From Apostichopus parvimensis (Eukaryota; Echinodermata; Holothuroidea; Aspidochirotida; Stichopodidae): a stretch of 64,000 nucleotides of DNA. This document shows, one piece after another, positions 23,080 through 35,000 of the stretch (within the stretch, counting starts at the first letter, position 1; each line of letters begins with the position of its first letter). The stretch is from NCBI GenBank assembly GCA_000934455.1, contig KN886993.1, forward strand, positions 19,882-83,881, in the 5' to 3' direction. The notes under the pieces are model-generated. The model saw only the letters and a list, made by a program, of their open reading frames with translations. It searched no databases and was not told the DNA's origin. The position numbers were made by a program, and so were the translations under genes.

Positions 23080-26000
23080 CTGTAAAGTGAAAAAATAAAA
23101 GAAATTTCAGATTAAAGGGAGTGAAGACACAAAGAAACGTCTCATGCTGGTAATCTGACCTAGTTTCGAATGAGGTGTAACAGAAGTGTTAAACACCACC
23201 ATCGATCCCAGAAAATACACACACAGCTTGCTACCGTCGGTAATTAGGCACTAGTGTACAGTCAATACATGCAGCTGTGGTCAATACCCACAACACAGTG
23301 TACATAGCAGCAATGGACAGCTCAGGTCCAGCTAAAGATAACAAGGTATCACGTTTTATTACTGTCTGCATTTTGTAGCGACCAGAAAAAAACTTCACTT
23401 GTAAGCAACGGAAAGTTATCTTTTCTTTCAGAGGGCGGCACGCTGTTTGGGGCGAGTCTTTGATGCCTTTAAGTTAAAATAAGATCCAGGTATTAAAGTG
23501 GAGTGACAACCCATTCCAGTATTAAACAAGAAATCTGACTAAGATGTTGGGGCAATGACTTGATGTACCAACCAAATGCTATAAATTAAGTTTGCATACA
23601 AGAAATCCGAGAAGCCAAAATGTACAATCCTGTTTATCTTATAAAGGAAACCAAAAAAAAAAACTTAAATGACTTTACCATTTCTTGTTGTGTTGTGAAC
23701 TGTACGTTCATAGAGCCTAGATTTTTCTGTACTGTGCGTGTGTTATATTCCTTGAACAGCAAAAATCAATTGCCCATGTGGGACATATTCCTCACAACCT
23801 ACTTGTAGATGTCCAAACTACATCAAAACAAATAAGGAGTTTCATGCAAGCAATCATGTCTCACCCAGTTGTGGAGCGTCCATACAGTCAGAGGGGGCGG
23901 ATGCCCCCCTGACAGACTCAAATGGACTGCTGGTGCCCTTTTCAGCTTTTTACCACTTTTTCCTTATTCGCGATTATTGACTTTTTGTATTGCGCTCTCA
24001 AATACCTATTGACATTTGTCACATTTTGTTGGTGTAATTTTCTGACAAAATGGCGATGACACCTATTTACTTCGTTTATCTGCAAATTAGCAAGGTCCGG
24101 AAAGGGTCATTTCCGGCGATCTAGGGAGTATCTTTACTCAAATTTTTTTTTTTTCAACCTGTGGTGGCGCTCCACTTAGATAGTGTCGAAAGCGACCCTA
24201 CAGACCATTCTCGCCCCACCTGACCAATACCCCTAGCTCCGCCACTGGTCTCACCCAACAAACAAAACTTGCCAACTTTGAAAAATGGGCGACTTGCCTG
24301 TTGTTTCCTGCCTGCCACCGAGCTCACTGCAACATTTATGAGGACTGGCTCATTAGCATGAATGGTGAGAGACTTCTCCAAGACCTGTTCCAACTGTGAG
24401 GGCGTCTCCACGTAATATCCATGCCCCCCAAAGGCTTCCATCACCTTTTCGTACTTAGCATCTGGTGATAAGGCGTTGGGTGGAAGCCTGATCAGGATCA
24501 GAAAATAGACTACATCAGTCAGGATGCATAAATTTGCATAAAATTAGAGAATGGACGCTCACCTTTAATGAACTACAAGTGGACCGTTTTTGAATTGGTT
24601 TCGGATTTAGTGGTCGTCTGATGCAGAAATGTCAAAACATTTCAAAACGTTTGGACTATTTCAGGGGTAAAGTTTGAAGTTTATAAGTATGGAGGTGTGT
24701 TGGTTGTCTTGGGTAAGGGATTTTTCGATGGCTTCTTGGTGGCGTAGCAAGCACAGAACAACAAATCAGAAAATCAGGAAACAGTTCAGAAGCCAAACAA
24801 GGTTTGTTGTGTCTATTATGTCAATGGTCTGATTACAACAGATTGGGTTAAATAAAGTTAATTTCTAATACCTAGCACGCAGAGAAAGTAACCAAACTTC
24901 TCAACAGGAGTCGACGCAATAATATACTACCGGCCAATCACAATGATAGATTCGTACATAAGATAACAGGTACAAATCAGTTTGCATCAATAAAAATTAT
25001 CTTTACAAATTTATAAAAGTTAAATATAAAAAAAATGAATAATCTGAATAACATAAGGTCAAAGGGTAATCATGCACTTGTATGTATGTATGTATGTATG
25101 TATGTATGTATGTATGTATGTATGTGTGTATGTATGTATGTGTGTATGTATGTATGTATGTATGTATGTATGTATGTATGTATGTATGTATGTATGTATG
25201 TATGTATGTATGTATGTATGTATTTTAAACCTCCTGCAAGCAGAAACTGACGACGAAACCATCATTGGCTTATCAAAGCCGCAAGCTGACCGAAGTCAGT
25301 CTCTTAGATTCATATTTAACGTCCATGATCATGATTTGTCAATTGCCAACAACTCTGTAACTGGACGACATACATTAATCTTGGATGCATGATTCGACAT
25401 ATGGGAATTGTTTTCTTTAATTCTCATGAACTGTAGATGCTGTTTTACAACAAATGTTCCATTTTAGTAGATAGTACTAAAAAAAAGAGAAAAAAAGAAC
25501 TCCCTCCACATCAGCATGAATCACATTGTTTGTAACCATCATATAAACCACTATATCATCATATTAATCACTTTATCATCATATTAATCACTATATACGG
25601 TTTTATCCGTCACAATGTTACCATCATATAAACCACTATATCATCATATTAACCACTATATGCGCTTTTATCCGTCACAATTATGTTACTCACATCGCAG
25701 GTAGGTCATCGGACTTTTTCAATTCATTCCAGATCTCTCTCTCCAGGCCAAACTGAATCCCGTTATTGTTGATGATAATCATAAGGATTGGTAGCTTATA
25801 TCTGAAATGGAAGAATCAAAAAGTTAACACCATCTAAGCAATCTTTTGCATTTGCTATTGACAACTTTCTGTTCACTCTGACAACTTTTCATCTAAGCAA
25901 TTTTAATAACATGATATCATGAAGAAAAAGTGTATTTCAAGTTTGAGCTGAAATAACAAAATTTGCACTTGCACGAACCTGCAGACTGTTTCCAACTCCA

Positions 26001-29000
26001 TTCCTGAGAACCCGAAAGCACTGTCGCCTTCAACACAGACTACCCGCTTCTCGGGGCAGTGTTCCTTGGCATAGAGGGCAGCAGCTATCGCAAAACCAAT
26101 CCCGACTCCCATGGTGCCAAAGGTACCTGCATCTAATCTGTGAAGGAAGAAAGACTCATAAACTGTGGGACAATCTAATCCGGTCCATCGGTGAACCACC
26201 GATGGTATCAACGCAGAATGTGGAGGTGGGGTGGGGGGGGGTTGATTCGCATTTTTAATGTTGTACTGTACGGATATTAAGAAGTTAAAATATAGACAAC
26301 AACTGTGTGTGTGTGTCACTTCATTTGAAAAATCATTTTGATGTGGAGAAACAAAGGACAAGTAATTCCATTTTTGGAGTATCTGAAAACCTAGCAAATA
26401 TTAACAGTATAGTAAGACACCTTGATGTCTCACCTGAAAATCCCGTTTAAGTTTTCAAATATTTTGCAAAAAATTGAGTAAGTGAAAGACAAGAATGTGT
26501 TTTATTGGATTCTATAGCTGAAAAAAGAGATGGTAAGCCTGAGTTGGACTGCAAATGCAGGAATAAATCAATGCAAACAGCTATTTCGCAGTGACATCTC
26601 ACATCAATCATACTGCCAATTTGGACAATCTTGTATTTACCTATGTCTGGCACTGTGGTTTAATAGTATTGTTCTACCAATATCCATAGTGTTAGCGCCC
26701 TCACTGACAATAATACTGTCCTTTGGAATCATCGATTGAATCTGTGATGAAGAAAAAACAAACAAACGAATTATACGACAGAAACCAAAATACATAAAAA
26801 TGCCTCAAAACAGCGATTTCTTTTATTAGTTTAGATATGTATGTGTTAAAGAAAAATTATTAATCATTTTTTAAGTCCTATGCTTATGAAGAAGTTAAGA
26901 AGATTTTCCTTTGGTTACACCAATTCAATGTGAACAGTTGCTATGTAGTACACAATCTTCCCTACACACTCAAGCACTAGGTTACATATATTTCTTCATG
27001 TTGGTCTGTTAATGTACTAGACATAAAGAGATCAAGAAAATCTGAAGGAAACATGCTCGATAGATAAATTTTCTATAACAGGATAAGAAGAGGGAAGTTA
27101 GATGAAGTGATGGGTTACTAGATTGTGAAAAGTGATGAAAAGGTTTTGAGATTACTCTAAACAATTTAGAGTGAAAATGATAGTTTTGTGAGGAGACAGG
27201 TAAGTGAGGAGTTAGGTATATTTTCCCACAAATGTAATTTACTGGCATATAGTGACTTTGATGTGTGTCAGTTCCTTCAACAAAAAGTTGAAATGTTAGA
27301 CCAAAAATCTTTTATTGCCAGTACTGCAGGGAAAATTATTAACAGCTGAATTCATGTCGGTGGGACAAGCACTACTTTTGCTTCACTAGCCTAGTAGTAA
27401 ACAGTATCACTATCGCAGTAGCTGTCCATGACATCAAAGCACACCATTGACAGACAATCCCTGGTAAAGTTGGATATTTGAAAACTATCTAACTAGAAAT
27501 AATATGTAAACTGAACATTTGGCTGAGTTTCAGCATTTAACTTTCCCACAATTTCACGGCACCATTTAACACATATATTTTACATTACATGAACAAATCT
27601 CTCCACTTCTTATGCAATATGCATTAGGCCTATATATAATTGGTATGAATTAAATCTAAAAAAAAAACGAAAAAAAACATCTCAATCTATGGGAAGTAGT
27701 ATAAAATGTTCGCAAATGATTGAACCCTTCGTTGTACCTAATTCTTGAAACTGACATGAAAAATGCTTTAACATTATAGTGCCACAGAAAGGCAATTCCT
27801 GAAGCTTACATAAGGATGTTCTGTCCGTCTTTGCACAGCCGAAATTAAAATAAGTATACATAAATATTCAATGCGAAGAAATTCTTTCTCACTTTGCCCA
27901 ATGCGACGTAATAATTCATCGGTATGGAGGGATCTCGGGAGAGTGCGATGCTCTTCTCCTTATTCTCAGAAATTTTGTCTGTCAGTGTCTGCCACCAAAG
28001 AGTCCTACTTGGATATTTCCATCCTCTGTGGAAAGTGTTGAGCTGCGTAGTGAGCTACGAATAAAAAAATAAAAAAATAAAATAAATAAATCTAGCAAGT
28101 AAAATCAGGATTAAGGTTGGATTTAGCTTCTAGAATCATACATCTGATGAAATAGAGAAAAAGTGAAAAAGTCCCAGAAATTTCGGTTGAGGCATTATAC
28201 CCAGAGCATACAATATTGGTCATTTTTTTTCTGTGGACAACAAGCACTCAAAACTGCAACATCTGAATTTGCCTTTCATTTTTGCTTTTCTCACAAAACT
28301 TTGGAATAAGTTGGCCTGACGTTTCCATCCTAGCAGGATCTTCTTAAATTGCTAAATGACTTGTCATTTAGCCTTTGAAGAAGATCCTGCTAGGATCGAA
28401 ACACAGGCCAACTTACTTTTACACATTCTCCTACACAGGCTCTCTAGTGGATAAGCAGTTTGCTAACAGTTTTATTTTATTTTGTAAACTTTGGAGTGCT
28501 CAAAATTGTGATTTATGGGTTTCCTAGCCTGACACATCCTCAGTCCTCAGGGTAAGGTCTGTACCCGATACCTGACACTCCCATTCCATAATGTCTCACA
28601 TTAACTCAATATCATTATTCTATCCACTTGGAAAATGGAAAAATTAAAAAAAATTAGAACATTTTTCTATGTAAGTTTCATAAGTATTAAATTCCGAAAC
28701 CTGTTGCACAGCTGCATCTAAGTGGCCTGCTACACCGATTGTTCGCTCTGAGCCAATGTTGGTACCGAGTTCTTCTGGGCAGATATCAATCTAGACATGT
28801 AGAAGAAAACAATGAGATTAAATATTCCACTGTAAGGGTAAAACAAACCAATTATATGAATGACTATGTCTATCACTAACAATTAAATGAATACAGACTC
28901 TACAGACTCGCCTTCTCCCAACCACTCTTCCCTCCCAATCACTTCCCCTCCCCTGCTCCTACCCCCTCCCCTATTCCTACTCCTCCCCCTAATCCTTCCC

Positions 29001-32000
29001 CTGCTCCCTACCCCTTTACCCCTCCCAACCCTACACCTCACACGTTCTCCAACACCTCAACCATCTATCCTCTTAGTCAAGCAGCTACCTCCTCTCCACT
29101 TCGTACCTGTGGGTTCCCATACGGTTCTATTCATCTGGTATCGTTTCCTTCTTCTCTACTATAGTCAGTATTGCTAATTTCGGAACACTGCCAATTTCGG
29201 ACACCCCTAAGAAATGCACGATTTCACCATGACAACCTACAGGAAGAGCCAAATTTCACCAAAAAGTACGAAATGACCCGTGTGCAAGTAAATACTTACA
29301 TATTTGTCAATAAAATGACGGAGATCTATGAAGTCTGTTATAATTACTGAAAGAGCAACTGCGCCACCAATTTTATCACCAGCGCCACACTGTGGGACTG
29401 TGTGTCCGAAAATTAGCAATACTCTAGCAAAGAAATACCAGTTCCACAATCACGAAGAATCTTCTTTTTTACAACGTGAAAACAGTTTGCAGGAAAGAAA
29501 GTTTGGCCGTGTATCTTAATATAACACACTTCTCCCACCATATCAAGTATATTTTCAGGTGATTTATAACAGAAGATATAGTTTTGGGGTGTTTTAAGGC
29601 TTAGGTGTCCGAAATTGTCAGTGTCCATGCTACCTTTGCATTTCTGGCCAATTCATCATGTATACTTATTTCAATCCTTATAGGCTAATTCCTCATTCTC
29701 ACTCACTATGATGCCGCTTACCTGAACGAATTTAACATCAGGAGCAAATCGTGGTGGAAGAAAAATGGAGAATCCAATTTAATCTACTGCCGAGTAGAAG
29801 AACGACATCTGCCTGCAGTAGGGCTCTGCGGAATTAAAAGAAATACAAATACATATTTACGATTAATCTAATAATTAATAACCTCCTTTCCTGTCGCTGA
29901 TATGCTGGAAATGATAAAAACCGAGATCAGTACTACCAGAATTTGGTAGTCTATAGTATAGACGTGAATTTTTTCAAAGTGAGTAGGAATTGTCTTTGAT
30001 GTATAGGCTTACGAAAAACAACCCTGAAAATAACATCTTGCATTATGGTTTGCGAGCGACGGAGAATTTTTCTTGGGGGGGGGGGGGGGAGAGAAGAATT
30101 AAGGTGGACAGCTGTGGGGAAAGGCTTTGAACTCATATAACCTCAACTTTTCTTTGAATACATCGCTATACTTTTTGCGGTTTTAATCCAAACAGTTCAC
30201 ATGTATCAAGGGCAAGCGATCCCCGGCAATACAGCAGGCGTGCGATCATAATCATTTTTTTTTTTCAATACTGATGTATTGCGTACGCGAGTAACCAAAA
30301 AAAGAGGCCGCCTAACGTGCGGTCATCCGAAAGGAGCCCTGAAATATACAGGTTTTGCACTCTAGAAATAACCCCAATGAATGCTTCAAAAGTATTTTCT
30401 AACTCGTCAGAAAGCATTCCGTATTTTGTGTAGTATAGATTCGTCGTTGTTTATCTCTTTAATTGTTGGTTGTGAACCGTTTATTTGCGGTTTTAGTCCC
30501 ACCGCTCAAGGCGTGTTACTATTTTTAGATCCGCTATTATTATTATTATTACTCATTCAAGGGCTGTTACAAAGCATCATTAAAAAAATTCCGTCGGGGA
30601 TTTAGACGTTTGTTGGGTCACTGAAACTGTTCCTCTTCCTTAGTTAGACCGATGTTCTACGGGTTTGCATAGGTATGTTGCATACGTCCCTTTAAATGTG
30701 GGATTGTCCCAATTAATATGGATTGTCACGTTCTTGCACTGGTTTTGCAACACGCAAACTAAAATGTGTACAAGTTGTTCGCGTTATTATTTTACGACGG
30801 TGACCGTTCGGAAGCATGACGTAATCTTTCTCAACAAACAAGTATGATTGATGACTGCACACTAGCCCACAAACTTGGCGGGAAAAGTTATGTAGCCCTG
30901 TTTAAAATTTTCTTCAAAGGATAGGGTCGCAGCCTTGTCCCACTTTTGAACGAAAGAAATATGGTAGCCGTAGTTCAGTTGGACGGCAAGCAAGTAGCCT
31001 ACCAGTTGAATATGCTACTTCTGTTGGTATCAAAATTTAATGTTATTCAATGAACAAAGAGCGTGAAAAGATTAACACACTGGCCAATCTACTTACTGAC
31101 TTACAGTGCACCATTTTAGCCAGCTCGGCTACTATATACGCACGACCCTGGCTTGAGTCACTCTGCAAGACAGAACAGTGGGTTACACCAGCATATCACG
31201 CTGAGATGCCGTTTGTGCTATTATTTATATATGTCTACACGTCGATAATTTTCTGGACAGTCCAACCAACCAATAACCGCCAATACTGTTACGAACCGCT
31301 TAAAACGCACTATCATCTTTGACCCTATTTCCTTATGCATCACGCGACCACGTGAATCATTTACCCATGACAAAACCAACTCACTTCGCATACGTAATGA
31401 TAAAACGGCCATTTACACACAAACCGAATCATTTCCGCAACAGAGCTGACGATACACGCCGACCCGGTTCAGAATTCGTCTTCTTCTTAATTATCTTATA
31501 CAGGCCGTCACAGTGGGTATGTTGCTTTGATTTCTTCACTTAAATTGTAACATTTATCTTTCGTAAGAACTAGGGTCTAAAAAAGCTCTCTCGTTTTCTG
31601 AAATTACAGGCAGATTGTAACCACATTTTCTGACCCACAGTTGCAGGATTACCTACATAGAGTTTGCACGTATTTGTACCGTACCGTACCTACTAAGCTA
31701 TCTGTCGTCGATACGCGCATACAACCAACCTGCATTACTAACCGCAGGTCAAACGTCCTCGGTGACGTCATCCACTGCAAACAGGATTTGCCTATTAATA
31801 CTCTGGAACGATCGATTATTTAAAAGGGGTTGTTATTGTTTATTACAAAACGGAATGGAACTTTTGTGTGGTGTATATATACGAAGCTTTTACATTTGCA
31901 AATCTTCGAGTCTAAGATCAAGGATGAGTAAATAATCAAAGTGATATTTTTATATATGAAATATGACTGATAATATTAAGAAATAGATCATTACTTAGAT

Positions 32001-35000
32001 AAAATGTCATGAAATAGTTTAGAATTTGATTTGTTTCAAAAACGTATTTGGGATGTCATAAAAATTACAAATGGGAAATGTCAAAGCAACGTAAGTTCAC
32101 CTACTCAAAGAAAAGGTAAAGAGAGTTGGAACAAAGCAGGAACCCCCCCCCCCCACCCCCTCAGCGAAAGAAAAGAATAAAATGTGTGGGATAGGGAAAG
32201 GAGGAGACATTTGCCATATTACACATTCCATGCTGTCTGTGGGGATCTTTCAAAGTGGGAGGGAACAAGGAACTGGTAAAACCAGTCTTCCAGCATCATT
32301 ATACTGGGATATACCCTATCTTGACCCACTAATCTTCATCACACATCCATACTATATTACCATGGTGTGTGGGTAGGGAGTGTAGTGTGTGGGTAAGGAG
32401 TGAAGGGGTTAGGGGAGGTGGGGTAGAGTGGGACTACATACTTTTTCCTTCTTGATATCTGAAGCTATCATTTGCTTTCAATCTGTAGTCTCTTTCCAAG
32501 TTTACTTCCTTGGGCCCTATTCCTGTAGGGGATTAAAGTGTCCGATTTTGCATTGCAATTATGAAACTGCAAATGATACTAAGGTTTGTGTATATGAAAA
32601 CCTATTTGCACATATTTTACATAGGTGCAGCAATTTGGCAATTTTATTTGCATTTGAGTTGGTATAATACATAAATTATTCCCTATTCTGAGTATATACC
32701 ACTGTCAAGCATAAAACAGTAGCACCATAATACCATGCAGCAACTTAAAATTGTTCACAGTAATAGAAATATTGTTGTGACTTCCTCTAAAAAGAAAATA
32801 CCATTTTGATTACTTTTTGATTTGCCAGAGAAGTATCTGACAACTGCTGAATATTGAACATGCCCAAGGCAGGCTATCACCCTGTTTGTGTCCTCTACCA
32901 GGGAAACGATTCCCCCTACGATGGAACGTACCAACTCATCTGTCGCCATCAGATAAAAGATCAAGACTTTAAACCAGGCGATGTTGTGGAGGTAAAGTCT
33001 CATAGATGGGATTCATGCATCAATCACCTCTCATGATTTACATATTAAGTCAAAGCCGATCTGTATTGCCACAAAAAAACTGCTAGATTATCAAATAATG
33101 GTCTCACAGGTCAAGGGTGAGCTGGGATAGAAATTGCAACTGGCTCAGTGATACAAATGGCAGCACTGTGGCTTTGAAACAAGTGGCTCATTTGGCACCT
33201 CAAATGAAATTAGCACCTATTGTGAGCAAGAAGAAATAGTACACCTGTTTGTAGCCTGGAAATGCCTTTGCTGCCTTGGATCCAGGGGCCCACCTTTCTA
33301 ACCAGTAGGCTGGTAGGCCAATCCACCCTTGACAAAACTTCCCACAAGTTATGAAATTCAACAGGCATATTTATTTTCTCTTAATACAAGCTTTCCTAAC
33401 TAATGAATATGAATGTTAATTTAAAACTCATCTATGTCTGGCAATAATTCCATGGGTCAGATCTAACAAGTTTTGAGAAAGTTTGATATTCCAGAATTTG
33501 AAGATAATATTGATTTCCTTTAAGATTTTGTGGACTAACATCCCTTTCTGGAAGCTTTCATTTGCCGGCCTAGAAACCGAAGAGGGAATGACATATACTT
33601 TCTTATAGATTTATATCTTTTTTTAGTTTTGAGAAAGTTTGGTCAAATGAAGGTGCTTGGATGGAGAATGGTGCTATATTTTGCAACTTTTGAAAAAAAT
33701 GTTGGAAAATATTTGACTATTTAGGTTATACCTGCATATATGTGTAATATGTTATTTATGTACTGTACACTAGGATTTACTGTAAAATCTGCCACAGGGG
33801 GGGGGCTGATCTCATTCTGTGGGGCTGTAGCCCCCCACAGAAGTATACATAGTTACACCCCATGCTGAAGCCTCCTCCCTCCGACCCACAGAGGTATACA
33901 TGGTTTCACCCCATGTTCTGTGTTGCCATATTGAACCAGAATGCTCCATAACAAGTACTTTGGAGAAATATAAAGCATCTCTCAATGTAAACATGAGTAA
34001 ATGGATGCACCGATAATAAACTCTTTGCATGTGTGTTAGAAAAATCTGTGTTTAAGTGATTATCAATTTCCGTATACACATAAAAACATCAGGCTCAATG
34101 ACAAGGTTTAAAAATCAAGCCTGCAGATCTATGCATTAGTCAACTTTGGCATTAATCAAATAAATCTGAAAGAATGAAGACTTTAGACAGATTTTTTTTT
34201 CAAAAGATGAAAAGACTCGATCACGTTTCTTCTGCTTGCATCCTAAATCTGGTCTAGAACAGTAATCGTTTAGTTACAAATGTTGATGTTTGGTTACACC
34301 ATTCTAACTTCTTTGATCACATTTTTCTCATAATGACATATATTTTCTCCTCCAGGTTCTTCCAGATCCCCTCCATACTGATGAATCGTCAGTTTCTAAA
34401 ACACCAAGAGAGGCAATCGCTCTCGGAGATGAGATGATCGTCGGTCTCCTCGGCAACTTTTGTAGCTCATTTGCTAAACCAAAGAAGACCTTCACACAGG
34501 TGAGTTTATCAGGAAGAACTTACATTAAACAAACTGTGTTGTTTCATGCATAGAGGATGATACACAAGTTTTTCTAGGAGTTCCTGTAACCAGTGGCACA
34601 TCCGGGTAGAAGACCTGATAGGCCCCTCTTCTGAAACCACACACAGATCCAATAATAAAATTCCAACATCTATTTTTTGAATATTTGGTCTGGAAATACT
34701 TCAACCAATTGTTGGTTTTATGTGTTATATGGCTAAAGTTTCGTCCTACTGGTCATAATATTAACAACATATGCCTTTTAGTTAGCTATTCTGGAACAGA
34801 ATTGTATCATTTGGTTTGAGGTATTTTTCGGAGAGTATCTACTAAGTAAAATTGCAGTTCATGATAAAATTCAACACCAAATCCGCTAAAACGAAGGAAT
34901 TTTCTTGTAAAGGTAGAGATATTGAAAACAATGTCCTTTAGAGGGAACGGAGGAAGCAACGCAGTTATATATAAAGAATGAACATATGTCTAGTGTCCCT

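Noticed and set aside
25035-25392. CMYV-type open frames
   Set aside because: Translation of the TATG microsatellite.
30960-31010. tRNA-like TAGTTCAGTTGGACGGC
   Set aside because: Resembles an A box, but no B box or cloverleaf follows at the right distance.
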